Assembly: GCF_013368755.1 (NCBI RefSeq)
Contig: NC_049562.1
Location: 2,976,001-3,040,000 of the forward strand
Direction: 5' to 3'
Source: Talaromyces rugulosus
Lineage: Eukaryota > Ascomycota > Eurotiomycetes > Eurotiales > Trichocomaceae
Length of the DNA: 64,000 nucleotides
The position numbers and the translations under genes are program-made. Of this stretch, positions 1-9,594 are shown piece after piece; the first letter of the stretch is position 1; each line of letters starts with the position of its first letter. Below the pieces are notes generated by a model. The model was given only the letters and a program-made list of their open reading frames with translations, was not told where the DNA came from and did no database searches.

Positions 1-64
1 TCGGTAGTATATCCAATCTATTGTGTTCTCGACGCCATTCACACCCACCCGGCCATTTTTGCAG

Positions 65-322
65 GCGATGCCATGGGGCGTCCCAGATGTCGTTTACCAC
101 GGACCCACGACATTCATTCCGCTAACTTATGACCCCTATGTCGCGACGCAAGAGATGGGGATTTTCAAAGAAGTCGAGCCCCATCCGTTCCAGAGCGTGA
201 ATGCCGGCGAGATCGTCGAGCGAATTCTACAGAGCCGCAACGCTTACGAAGAAAGGCAGCGAGCAAAGCAGGAAAAGGGGGTTATTGAACAGGCATCGAA
301 GGAAAGAGAGGCGGGAAATTAG
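65..322 (+). CDS. ECT1: Ethanolamine-phosphate cytidylyltransferase, C-terminal exon (partial)
   Basis: Last exon of the CDP-ethanolamine-forming enzyme of the Kennedy pathway (phosphoethanolamine + CTP to CDP-ethanolamine), cytosolic and committed to phosphatidylethanolamine synthesis. About 85 residues are visible. The block VVYHGPTTFIPLTYDPY followed by an NAGEIVERIL helix and a charged tail matches the end of the second cytidylyltransferase domain in fungal Ect1/Pcyt2 proteins. The exon is taken to begin after an acceptor ending TTTTTGCAG at 64; the preceding bases look intronic, and the start of the gene lies outside the window. The stop is TAG at 320-322. The catalytic HxGH motifs of the family lie in earlier exons and are not visible. 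The gene converges with the Ups2-like gene across a 470-bp gap. Confidence 0.85.
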   Translation, partial: AMPWGVPDVVYHGPTTFIPLTYDPYVATQEMGIFKEVEPHPFQSVNAGEIVERILQSRNAYEERQRAKQEKGVIEQASKEREAGN

Positions 323-792
323 GCCTGAGAACATAGTATAGAGAGGTGGATTGATTTTTTAAATTTCTTGTCGACTCTCTTCTCATGGATGCAGGGGCTT
401 AAAGAATTGTTTAACAGCATGGAGAGTTATGATCAATTAATCCTGATTTCATGTGTGAATAAAAATGTCAACATTCAAGTCTAATTCATTTTATGTCGAT
501 GGAAAAAAATATATACATTCGCCCATTAGTCTAGGTCTGAGGTGAGTCGTGAAATCATTTAGTACAGAAAGAAGTATCTGTAAAAGAAATAAGATCCAAA
601 ATTCCGCAGAATTCAGGCAAGAGGAGAGCTTTTTTTTTTTGGCAAAACGCGCCGAAAACAGATGTGTATGTGATATTAACCGAAACAATAAGCGCCGTCC
701 TTGATAACCCCAATGCAGTTGTCGTAAATAATAAATGCAGTCGCTGAGCCGTCACAATATCGAATTTTGTTGTTATTGAAATAATTAACTTA
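323..792. other. Convergent 3' intergenic spacer, no gene seen
   Basis: AT-rich DNA between two convergent stop codons. It presumably holds the 3' UTRs of ECT1 and the Ups2-like gene. The small frames here lack recognisable motifs and start contexts. Confidence 0.6.
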
Positions 793-1447
793 TCAAGCCG
801 ATTGAAGGCGCTGTCTCTCGAGTTCCTTTTGTTCGCCGAAAACGCGTCGGCTCATCTCGAGGACGGCTTCGAAGCCCTCACGGCCCCGTTTGGCGTTCTG
901 GCTGAATCTCTCAACACTGGCTTCTTCAACCTTATTCTTAATGTTCTGCCAGCCGCCGCACAGCGCGGTGATCAAGGCCTCCTGCTTGAAATCGGTTTTT
1001 GAGCCGGGCATTGACCTCGATGGCTGATAGACGACAGTCTCTTTCACGTTCAGGACGTTGGACCAGGTGAGGTTCGAGGAGCACATGGTCACTTTCTTCG
1101 ACACTGGGTCGACATAGGAGATTTCGTAAACATAGGACAGTGCATCTCCGCCAAGGAGCGAGACAACCCAGCGCGGGGCGGTCTGCTGGCAGGTGATAAG
1201 GCGTTCGGTGCGTAACTGAGCAAGCAGCAACTGTTAGTGATGTTCTTTATAGCAGTGTTGTAAAAGATAAAGCGGTCTGGGTAGTACTACTCACAACGCC
1301 AGTGGATGGCTCCACCGTTCTCGAGAGCGTGTCGACCGCTGTCACATGCGTTGATTTATCATTCCAAGGGCAGTATTTTCGCCAGTTTGCGGTGGAAACC
1401 TCGTCCCACGAGTAGTCGAAGGTGCAGTCAGATGAAAAAACCTTCAT
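793..1447 (-). CDS. UPS2: PRELI/MSF1-domain phospholipid transfer protein, Ups2-like
   Basis: Predicted 191-residue protein from two exons (1447-1295 and 1215-793). The intron 1294-1216 has donor GTGAGT and acceptor CTCAG, is in phase 0 and joins V to L. The N-terminus MKVFSSDCTFDYSWDEVST, then THVTAVDTLSR, LRTERLITCQQ and a PRWVVSLLGG segment are the hallmarks of the PRELI fold. These proteins sit in the mitochondrial intermembrane space with Mdm35 and move phosphatidylserine (Ups2) or phosphatidic acid (Ups1) between membranes. The sequence resembles yeast Ups2 (MKLF start, TERLIT) more than Ups1; the paralogue call is inference from memory of the families. The start is the ATG before KVFSSD because homologues begin there. 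No truncation is seen. Confidence 0.9.
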
Positions 1448-2569
1448 TCTGTGCTTTCCTCCTTGGAAGTTGGGGCAGATACGCCTAGGAATGAGATTCG
1501 ACCGGCGTTCCACAAATGGTTTAATTTTCTTCGGTTGTCTTGTCTTTCTCTCTTTGATCAAATTGGATTGACAAATTGTTGCTGGGCGAGGAGTGACGGC
1601 TGGTGACTGTAGAAAAGCAGACGCAGACAGAAACGACAAAACTGATCGAAGTAGGTGGAAAAAACGAGTCTCTGGCGACAGAGCGTGGTGTATCTAGCAG
1701 GAGGCGATCGTGAAAAGATGAGAAAAAAATGGGTCAGAAGACTCCCGCCGAGTGGGTCCGGCTCCGGCAAAAGCGTCCAGATCCGCGCGCCGCGTCCCAT
1801 TGGCCGACGCTCCTGTCTCTCCCGAATCGTCCCGCACAGGGTCACGTGCTGTCTTCCAGTTTGTTTGGTTTGTTTGTCCTCGTGTTTAATTTAGTATTAT
1901 TCTGTCTGGGGAAAGACAGAATAATAAAGTCCCCAGACAGAATAATAAAGTGGCAAATGCCATCGCCCTCTCTCAATTGGGCCTCTGTCAAGCCTCGCCG
2001 TTGATCGTCCAGCCCAGCCACTGCATATCAAGTACTAATCTGAAATGCAGCTGATTCGCCAATCCCGCAGTATTGTCCTTTGGTTCAGACCATGATCTGA
2101 TGTTTTTCAGTATCGGTAATAAAGATGTAAAAAATCAGTTCGTCCAGTATTTGCGCAGTATTCCATCAATCTACTTTTTAAAAGAAAAGAAGAAGAAAAG
2201 ACTCTACAATTGTATAATGGCAGCTTGCAGCAACTAATAACTAACCAGTCTGGGGTCTAGAGTCTAGAGTCCAGGCGCATTCTGACTAGAGCCAATCACG
2301 CTACGGTCAACCATGTAAGACCAAGGCGCCCAGTTATGGCCTAGGTCTTGCGAGATTAATAAGGCCTCGATGATTGGCCCAGTTGGAGCGAGCAGGGCTT
2401 GTCCCAGAACGGGAGGAACGCGTCGCGACTTTCTTTCTGTCTTTGCCGCCTGTGCAGTCGAACGCGAACCATCCACAACCAACTTGTTTAATCTCGACTT
2501 GACCTTCCCTGCATTATTCTACAAGAAACACGTTTCCTCTCGCAAGATTTGAACTGCCCAGCCTCTAAA
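1448..2569. other. Divergent promoter region between the Ups2-like and DOT5-like genes
   Basis: About 1.1 kb between two divergently transcribed genes. No convincing coding frame; the frames present show no family motif. It contains a short inverted/direct repeat (1895-1951), annotated separately. The rest is unremarkable promoter or 5' UTR sequence. Confidence 0.55.
1895..1951. repeat. 18-bp inverted repeat enclosing a tandem copy of the same motif
   Basis: The left arm 1895-1912 is the exact reverse complement of the right arm 1930-1947. The loop (1913-1929) carries a further copy of the right-arm motif, so GACAGAATAATAAAG occurs twice in direct orientation (from 1915 and 1936) and once inverted. 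Such a structure could be a small mobile-element footprint, a regulatory hairpin or local duplication. No flanking duplication was recognised. Confidence 0.75.
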
Positions 2570-3365
2570 ATGGTTGTTGAACTGAGGAAACGCAAAGCAC
2601 CGCCTGCTGAAGCGCAACCAGTGCGCGCCAAAGCTGCAAAGACAGCCAAACCGAAAGCGAAAGCAGAGCCAAAAACAAAGGCTAGCGATTCCGCATCCAA
2701 AGCCCCAGTGCCAAAGGCCGGAGAGAACATTTCGCTCAAAGAGTTTGGAGGAGAGATCCAAACCAACGATGGCGAAGCAACAAGCCTCGAGGCTCTTGTG
2801 GCTTCTAGCAAGGCTGGAGTCGTCATTTTCACATACCCAAAGGCTTCGACGCCAGGATGTAAGTTATATGCCAGTGCTCTATACAATCGGTGTTGCTACG
2901 ATTTCTGTCTTTGCTATGCGTTTTGGATATTCGTCTCAGACACCATCGACAAGTGCTGACTTTTCTTTTACAGGCACCAAGCAGGCTTGTATGTTTCGTG
3001 ACAAGTATGAGCCCTTGACCTCGGGAGGACTTTCCATCTATGGTCTCTCCACCGACTCCCCCAAGGCCAATACAACTTTCCAGACGAAACAGAACCTACC
3101 ATACCCGCTTCTTTGCGATCCATCTGCCAGTTTGATTGGAAGTCTTGGGCTGAAGAAATCTCCCAAGGGAACAATCAGAGGCGTTTTTGCTGTCGACAAG
3201 ACCGGCAAGGTTTTGCTCTTGCAGCCTGGCAGTCCAGTGGCTACGGTTGAAGCTGTGGAGGGGCTCGTCAACAAAGACGCCAAGGATGAAAGCAAGGAGG
3301 AAGAAGAAGAAGAGGAGGAGGAGGAGGAGGAGGAGGAGGAGGAGGAGGAGGAGAAGAAGAAATAG
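2570..3365 (+). CDS. DOT5: Nuclear-type peroxiredoxin Q/BCP (Dot5-like thiol peroxidase)
   Basis: Predicted 226-residue protein from exons 2570-2858 and 2974-3365. The intron 2859-2973 has donor GTAAGT and acceptor TTTACAG and splits the codon of the peroxidatic cysteine. The motif TPGC-TKQAC places the peroxidatic Cys near residue 97 and the resolving Cys five residues later, the classic PrxQ/BCP arrangement. The enzyme reduces peroxides with thioredoxin. The first 60 residues are rich in Lys/Ala/Pro, fitting the nuclear location of yeast Dot5. The start at 2570 (MVVELRKRK) was preferred over the in-frame 2549 start because homologues begin with VELRKRK-like sequence. The C-terminus ends in an unusual run of about 20 glutamates encoded by a GAG/GAA microsatellite. 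Confidence 0.93.
3299..3362 (+). repeat. GAG/GAA trinucleotide microsatellite in the DOT5-like coding end
   Basis: A purine-only run of GAA and GAG codons encodes the poly-glutamate tail just before the stop codon. Length variation in this tract would change the tail without shifting frame. Confidence 0.95.
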
Positions 3366-3782
3366 GCCGACCTTTAGTTTGTAGCTGCGGGGAAAAAACA
3401 GCTAGTTTTATGTATTTATTTCGATTATCGGTATTAATATTTTGTATTACGGTTGCCATATGCTTTGCTCCCAACCCACGCAGAAGAACAGAATTGAATA
3501 ATTACAGGCACTTCTCGATCTTATCTGACTATATACATAAGAACAAAATTGTTCAGTATAATTGGTAAGCATAAGTATATCAATGGAAAGTTATATTGGG
3601 TGACAATCGGGCCCGGAAAAACACTGCACCCGTCGGCGAACCTCCTCATGGCTCAATGCATCCGACGCATGTCAACTCGAGACAACCAGACCAGTTGGGA
3701 AGTGCACAACACACTCTTCGTGGTAAGAAACGGTTATTCCCGGCAAAAAATTGTTTGTGGAGCTAATTGAATTGACCAGACA
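3366..3782 (+). other. Intergenic region with a likely 5' UTR intron of the next gene
   Basis: Holds the DOT5-like 3' UTR and the promoter of the complex I subunit gene. A probable 5' UTR intron is visible at 3723-3779: donor GTAAGA, branch-like CTAAT, acceptor GACCAG, with the start ATG three bases after it. No separate gene is recognised. Confidence 0.5.
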
Positions 3783-4452
3783 ATGTCTCGAGAAATGGGA
3801 AAGGCGGCAGCGTCCGCTGCGAACGCCATCGCTGTGTCCAAGGTAGCGTCTTCTCCCCTCGATACGCCCTCTTGGGCAGTCTTACTAAAATACTACTCAG
3901 AAATATACTGTCCAGTCAACGGGTATCTGGGAGAGGGTGCGACGAGTTCTCGCTGTTGACCCTAACCGGTCGACCGGTGTCCCTCTCAACCCTCAATTCC
4001 GACTTCCCACCCCGGGCGCTCTACCACCACTATCTTACGATGACCCCGTCACCCTCCCCGCGGCCGATATTGCCGACAACCCTTACTGGAAACGAGATGC
4101 CAGAAGAAACTACGCACGACAAAGTGTTGTCAACCAGGGCGACGCGGCCGGATTGCTCACTGTGGGAAGCCAAGCCGCTCCGAAAGAAAACGCCCTCCAG
4201 GCTGGTGAAGCCGGCGAGAAGCAGTTGGTCAGCCTGAAGCAGGAAGGAGAGGAGCGCGGTCTTGCTGCAGCTTTTGCAAAGGACAAGAGCACCATCCAGG
4301 GCGTCCTGGGACCGGACGGTCTTCCGCCACTTCCAGCCAAGCTCAACTCGTCATCATACAAACTTGGCTCTGGTGAAGGATACCCAGAACAGTACGTGCC
4401 TCCAGAGTCTCTTTTATCTAACATGACAATGGTCACTGACACCCAGTGGTAG
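3783..4452 (+). CDS. NADH:ubiquinone oxidoreductase 21.3 kDa-type accessory subunit
   Basis: Predicted 203-residue protein from exons 3783-3842 and 3901-4452. The 58-bp intron has donor GTAGCG, a TACTAA-like branch and acceptor CTCAG, and is in phase 0. The sequence MSREMGKAAASAAN, then KYTVQSTGIWERVRR, AVDPNRSTGVPLNP and DIADNPYWKRDARRNY match the fungal complex I 21.3 kDa subunit (NUZM type in Yarrowia naming, recalled from the family). It is an accessory subunit of the mitochondrial inner-membrane NADH dehydrogenase with no known catalytic residues. Length agrees with the family. A second complex I gene (PSST) lies 6.5 kb downstream. Confidence 0.9.
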
Positions 4453-4824
4453 GTACCCGTGTCGGACTTTTGTTTAAGTGTCAGATGGGTGACATCTCGT
4501 TCTTTCGCGCACTTTAGATCTTCCTTTGTTATATGACTGTTACTACCGTGGTGTTTTGATGCAATTATGTAAATTGTTCGAGTTGGTACTATCGAACTCC
4601 AATTGACAAGTCTACATATGGGATCTCATCGACAGTATGATCGTAACTTTGACTAGACGTTACTGTGGTTCACACAAAATCTGTACAGGTACCATGGAGT
4701 AATTTATTTGAAATATATTTTCATTACTTTATATTCCTATGATCCGTGCAACATTGATACAATGGCTCCATCTTAGGCTGATATTGACTATCAAAGATCA
4801 CAATATGCATCTGACAAGGCTTTT
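4453..4824. other. Convergent 3' intergenic spacer, no gene seen
   Basis: AT-rich sequence between the convergent stops of the complex I subunit and the DUF1761-like gene. Probably both 3' UTRs. Confidence 0.55.
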
Positions 4825-5388
4825 CTAGTCAAACGGGTTCGTGCGTGTTCCCCACCAGGTCAAGAATAAGCTGAGGCCAACGGTTTCAAATACCCTGCTG
4901 ACAGCACCAATTGCGACTGTGTCCAGGGGCCGCTTCTCGGTAAAGACTTGGGCAACGAACTGGGAACGTTAGAGATTTCAAAAAGAAAGACCCGGAAGAA
5001 AGAGACATACGCTTGGAGCCGAACTGGCAAAGAAGATAAGAGATCCGAGATAGGCTGCTCCCTTGTAGCTCAAGGTTCCTGTGGCATTGATCAAGGCAGC
5101 CACGCCGTAGGTCTGGATTGCACTTCCGAACAGAGAAGACCCCCATGCGGCAACAGCGCTGCTGGTTTCCTTGGACTTGAGGAATTCTTCCTTGGTGTTT
5201 GCCGCCTGGGCACGGTGGTACGCATCACCAAAGACGGGAGCGAGAATGCCGAGAGAAGCAGTGTGGTTGAAAACTGTTCCCAGGGCGATAGCCGAGGGCT
5301 TCACGGGGGGGAGGTCTATCAAGTGCCGGGTTAGCTAAGATGCTAGTATCTAGCAGATGAAGCAGCACGCACAGTGAAGAGTAGCCAT
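4825..5388 (-). CDS. Small membrane protein, DUF1761-like, function unknown
   Basis: Predicted 151-residue protein from three exons: 5388-5373, 5315-5011 and 4959-4825. Introns: 5372-5316 (donor GTGCGT, CTAAC branch, acceptor GATAG) and 5010-4960 (donor GTATGT, acceptor CCCAG). The frame is continuous across both joins. The protein begins MATLHYLPPVKPSA and ends TWWGTRTNPFD. It has several hydrophobic stretches compatible with about four membrane segments, and tryptophans near the C-terminus. The pattern resembles the DUF1761 family of small membrane proteins; no biochemical role can be stated. The first exon is only 16 bp, so the start is less certain than the rest. Confidence 0.75.
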
Positions 5389-5988
5389 CTTAATGATCAG
5401 TAGGTAAGTCGTTGGTTAGGTCGAAATGTCTTTTAAGAGGTCGTAGAGAAGTTACTTGTCTGAACCTGACGACATTCTTTCTTATATGGCGAGCCGCATC
5501 GAGGCCGATGACGTCTCCATGACCGCAACACATCGACCAGGTGGCTTTGAAGAGGCACGCACCGCTGCGTTACTGCCACTCCCCCCGGGATGAGTCTGGG
5601 CCTGCAGCATGTGACGTCACGCCACGACGAAAGCAGCGCAGAACATTCCTGGCTGTCTCGAAAGGGGAAGCGCCGAACCTAATCGCCGCGCCAGGCCAAT
5701 GATTCTTGTAGTATGCAGTTTTCCAGTGTGCTAATACTACTATCACGGTGAAAAATACGTAATGTTTTTCTGGGGAAAAAATTGGCAGCCGCCAATAATT
5801 AACCACGACTACCGAGGTTCGATTCCAGATACGGTCTAGCGCCATATGTGGGTCGAAAATCCCTGCCCGTCTTCCCTTTTTTTGCTCTTCTTGGCTTTTC
5901 CCCTCCTTCCGGATTAAGCGATCGACACGCGAACGATGCACCAAGAAGCAACAAATCGATTGTTGTTGTTGTTACTAATTAGTCTACC
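5389..5988. other. Divergent promoter region, no gene supported
   Basis: 600 bp between the DUF1761-like gene and EFM6. A 124-codon minus-strand frame exists but shows no recognisable motif and sits in the shared promoter. Just before the EFM6 start there is a TTG-repeat and TACTAATTAG, which could be the end of a 5' UTR intron. Confidence 0.5.
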
Positions 5989-6847
5989 ATGGCTGACGAT
6001 CTTCTGGAATGGTCAAACATCGCAGTCGATTCCGACGCTGATGCGCTCTTGGATCTTGCCGAGTCCCTGGTTCCTATCCGAGAGAGAAAACATGCCGGCA
6101 CAACGATAGTCACCCTTGACGGACTTTTGGAGCAGCCACTGCAACTAGAAGAAGACCTGAAAAAAGGATGCGGTGGACAACTGTGGCCAGCAGGCATACT
6201 GCTGTCACGATACATGCTGCAAAAGCACCACTCGGATCTCCTCGGCAAGACCATGTCTGTACTCACTTTTCCGCTTTCCAGCAATAAACAAACCAAAAAC
6301 CAAAGACATATATATATATATAATTATATTTATGGCAGCTGCCTCACGTGTACTGACTCTCTTCTTTCTTCTAACCAACAGTGTAGAAATTGGAGCTGGA
6401 GGAGGTCTTGTTGGACTGGCCGTCGCACAAGGATGCAAAACTGACAAGCCCGTTTATATCACCGACCAGGAACCGATGCTATCCCTGATGCAGGCCAATA
6501 TTTCTCGCAATAACCTGACGAGCAAGGTGAGAGCAACAGTCCTGGACTGGGCTGTACCGCCCTCAGCAGATCTACCACAGTTTCCTGCCGTCGTCCTGGC
6601 TGCCGACTGCGTTTATTTCGAGCCGGCGTTTCCCTTGCTCATCTCTACGCTGGAGAGGCTTCTAGGTCCAGAAACGGTGTGCTATTTCTGCTACAAACGC
6701 CGTCGCCGGGCCGACCTACGTTGCATCAAGAAGATTAAAAAGATATTCAATGTGGTGGAATTGCAGGATTTCCCGGGCTACCAGGACTACTCCCGAGACA
6801 ACATTTTTCTATACAAGATTCAAGCTAGGAAGAGTATATCTAATTGA
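5989..6847 (+). CDS. EFM6: Protein-lysine N-methyltransferase, EFM6-like (METTL21 family)
   Basis: Predicted 243-residue enzyme from exons 5989-6254 and 6382-6847. The 127-bp intron has an unusual donor GTCTGT, an internal AT-repeat and acceptor AACAG. The join gives GKTIVEIGAGGGLVG, a complete S-adenosylmethionine binding motif I that is broken unless the intron is removed. The upstream LWPAGILLSRYML and downstream AADCVYFEPAFPLL (motif IV region) are typical of family-16 lysine methyltransferases, and yeast Efm6 methylates translation elongation factor 1A. Substrate assignment is by family only. The gene converges with MPP10, with only 22 bp between the stop codons. Confidence 0.85.
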
Positions 6848-6869
6848 AGGGTTATAATAATAATAAAAA

Positions 6870-8912
6870 TCACAGCTTAAGCCTGCCTGCCTGGGTCTCC
6901 GCCGTTCTCAACGGTTGCTCTCCGTCTAGATTTTGTAGCTGTCCCTTGTCACCAACAATGTTGACGCCGCCCTTTTTCAAATCAGTGACGATTTGCTGTC
7001 CCTCGTCTGCCTTCTTTTTCGACGTAGGAAGGGACTTGGCGTTCTTCAATTGCTCCTTTTGCTTGCGTCTTCTCTTTGATTTGTCTTCCCTGCTCATTTC
7101 GTCTTTCGCCATGGAGAGCCCACTTCGTAGCACAACCTCCCCTCCAAACCCATTCTTCTCATTTGGAGCGTAGATTTCCTGGGGGGCAAGCGTTCCTTGC
7201 TCTCCCAAGGAACCCGCGCCACTAGGACGCGCCTCTTCCATCGCAACTGTCGCAACATCGCTGATAACGTTGATGCTTGGTTGAGCAATCTTGGGCTTGT
7301 AGTGCCAGTTAGATAGGACGTCAAGCTGGGAGCTTGTGTTCCTCCACAACTGATCGATTTCAGCATGATGGCGCTTCAGTTTCTCATCCTTTTCGTCCAC
7401 GTATCCAGGGTCGTTCATTTTTAGGTGTTCCTTCTCGTACAATTCGGCAAGACTGTGCTGGGATTTGTTCTGGTCCACTTCGACACGTCCTCGGCTGGCA
7501 GAATTCCGCTGTAATAGATCTGGCAGACGCCGTACTACTTCATCAAACTCCTTGGCAAGTATCCGCTGCTTGATCAACTGCTCAATTGCTTCGGACGTCT
7601 CGTTCGTGACGACCGGCACTGGTTTACCGATGCGCTCAAAATCGAGGTCGTTTTCTATTAGCGAGTTGACTGGCCGCTGCGAAGCCTTGGCTTCACCTGC
7701 CAGCATCCACGCCTTCTCTGCAACATTTGCCATCTCCAGACGGCGAATCTCATCTGCAATCTTGGCTCTTTGCTTCTCATGAGTAGAGCGTTCAGGCTGT
7801 GCTCCACCAGTTTGCTCATCCATTTCAACATCTGAATTTTCAGAGACGTCATCAAAGATATCACGTCGAACGTCGGCCATGGCGCGTTCGACATCCCCAT
7901 CGTCCTCGTCATCATTGTTAGTCACACTCTGAGATGGCTGTGTTTTTGGAAGTGGTCTAGACTTCTTCCGCGATGCCTTTCGAGCAGGAGGTGCGAAGAA
8001 ATCATCGTATTTTATTTCAGTTGTGTCGATCCAGTCGCCGGCATCATCATTAGCACCTTCCATGTCTCCGTCGCTATCGTCATTCATGAGGTCGGCGTTG
8101 CCAAATGTTGGTCCATCATCCTCGCTTTCTGAGCTACTCTCATCATCGTGACGCCCCTTGGCCTCCTTCTTGTTGGGTCTGTCACTATCCTGCATGCTCG
8201 CAGCTGTCGGGGCGATATGCCAATCTATCTCTTCCTCATCACTGAACTCCTCTGGGGCGCCCTTCGCGTCCAGATTCTCCAGGTACTCGCTTTGTTTGTT
8301 GAAATCATCGATGGAGAAAAACCCATCATTCAAATTGAATTTGTCTTCAACATAGGTATCCGATTGGCCATATTCAGATACCGAAGAACCGTCTTCGATA
8401 CCTTGGAAGGAGCCATTCTCTATATCGCTGGAACCTTCATTGCTGGATAGATCATCGGCAGCATCCGCATCCTCGGATATCTGCTCTGCATCCGAGTCCG
8501 ATTCATAGGATTCGTTGCCAGATAAACTGGAGTCTTCTTCCGAAATGCTGGACTCGTGTGGATGATGGCTTGGGCGACTATCTGGTTTGTCCAAAGGCTC
8601 CGAAGATGCAAGAGTGTTGTCATTCAATTCATCGCTTGTATGGCTGATAATTCGCACTGCCTGTTCCCATATTTGATCAACGGAAAACCCATCTATGTAC
8701 AGCGGTTGTCCTTGGCGAGAATTTTTCTTTGAAACTCCCGAGTTTCCTTGGGCCTTTTTCGAGGTATTCCGTCGTTGCTTCGAGGCACTGAACGTCAGCG
8801 GGTCAAGAAAGCTTTTCGCCGCAAGTCGCGATGCGATGTGTAATTCATGTGACGGCCGCAAAAAGCAGTGCGGCGTGGCTGAAATAGAGTCGCATATAGA
8901 AGACGCCTCCAT
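6870..8912 (-). CDS. MPP10: U3 snoRNP component Mpp10 (18S rRNA processing)
   Basis: Single-exon gene encoding about 680 residues. Mpp10 is a nucleolar scaffold of the small-subunit processome, with Imp3 and Imp4, needed for 18S rRNA maturation. The N-terminal half has long acidic Asp/Glu/Ser tracts, as in known Mpp10 proteins. The conserved C-terminal region contains LYEKEHLKMNDPGYVDEK, a QLWRNTSSQLDVLSNWHYKP block, LAPQEIYAPNEK and a basic KSKRRRKQK stretch. I chose the ATG at 8912 (MEASS) over an in-frame ATG at 8966 because the extra 18 residues look unlike the family start; this is inference. Confidence 0.92.
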   Translation of the reverse strand: MEASSICDSISATPHCFLRPSHELHIASRLAAKSFLDPLTFSASKQRRNTSKKAQGNSGVSKKNSRQGQPLYIDGFSVDQIWEQAVRIISHTSDELNDNTLASSEPLDKPDSRPSHHPHESSISEEDSSLSGNESYESDSDAEQISEDADAADDLSSNEGSSDIENGSFQGIEDGSSVSEYGQSDTYVEDKFNLNDGFFSIDDFNKQSEYLENLDAKGAPEEFSDEEEIDWHIAPTAASMQDSDRPNKKEAKGRHDDESSSESEDDGPTFGNADLMNDDSDGDMEGANDDAGDWIDTTEIKYDDFFAPPARKASRKKSRPLPKTQPSQSVTNNDDEDDGDVERAMADVRRDIFDDVSENSDVEMDEQTGGAQPERSTHEKQRAKIADEIRRLEMANVAEKAWMLAGEAKASQRPVNSLIENDLDFERIGKPVPVVTNETSEAIEQLIKQRILAKEFDEVVRRLPDLLQRNSASRGRVEVDQNKSQHSLAELYEKEHLKMNDPGYVDEKDEKLKRHHAEIDQLWRNTSSQLDVLSNWHYKPKIAQPSINVISDVATVAMEEARPSGAGSLGEQGTLAPQEIYAPNEKNGFGGEVVLRSGLSMAKDEMSREDKSKRRRKQKEQLKNAKSLPTSKKKADEGQQIVTDLKKGGVNIVGDKGQLQNLDGEQPLRTAETQAGRLKL

Positions 8913-9013
8913 GGTGAATTTGAATGGAAATGAACAAGCCAAAAATCCCCAATGGATGTCGTGCAAGTTAGCTCCGATGTCTTTGGAGCGCGCTGGGGAA
9001 AAATTAATGCGCT

Positions 9014-9045
<32 letters not shown>

Positions 9046-9594
9046 GCCGGCCCACTTTCATATTCGGAAGGCGGTAAGTACGTATACCAACATAGATTGT
9101 GATGTAATTCACTTTATTCTTCTTTTTCCAAAATTAATATGCTTAGATTGTGGATTGTGGGTTATTCAGTAAAATTGCAATGCTACTATGAGCCAATAAA
9201 TTCCATATACTTTTAGATTAATGTATTGCACAGCTGCCGCTCGGTTGGAGTGACTGGCAAACGAGAACTCGTCGTAGTTTTTGGGAAGCTGTCATGAGAT
9301 GCATATGCATTCAATTATTAACTAGCAGTTCTTCCGGGCACAATATTATCCTTTATGCATACGACATGTTTGGTGGCATCTTGCTCCAATGTTCGCCTGC
9401 AATTCGCATCCAAATGTCATCAGGGCTACAACACCCAGACGTCACCGTGACGAACCGTCTCGAAGGGGAATATAACTGCGCATTATTCAATTAAATGACT
9501 TGTAGCTACAATTACAGTAGGAAAAAAAATTTCCCTCTCAAACTAACTGTCCAAATATCGAATCTATCACTCATACACTACCTCTACTGTCAAT
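8913..9594. other. Divergent promoter region between MPP10 and an SDR gene
   Basis: About 680 bp without a supported gene. It includes a long T homopolymer (9019-9045) about 110 bp upstream of the MPP10 start, which on the MPP10 strand is an A-tract of a type that often disfavours nucleosomes. The remainder is AT-rich. Confidence 0.5.
9019..9045. repeat. T27 homopolymer tract
   Basis: Twenty-seven consecutive T residues in the MPP10/SDR promoter interval. Length may be affected by assembly or sequencing error. Confidence 0.9.

Noticed and set aside
5570..5944. 124-codon minus-strand frame between the DUF1761-like gene and EFM6
   Set aside because: No recognisable motif, and it lies in a divergent promoter.
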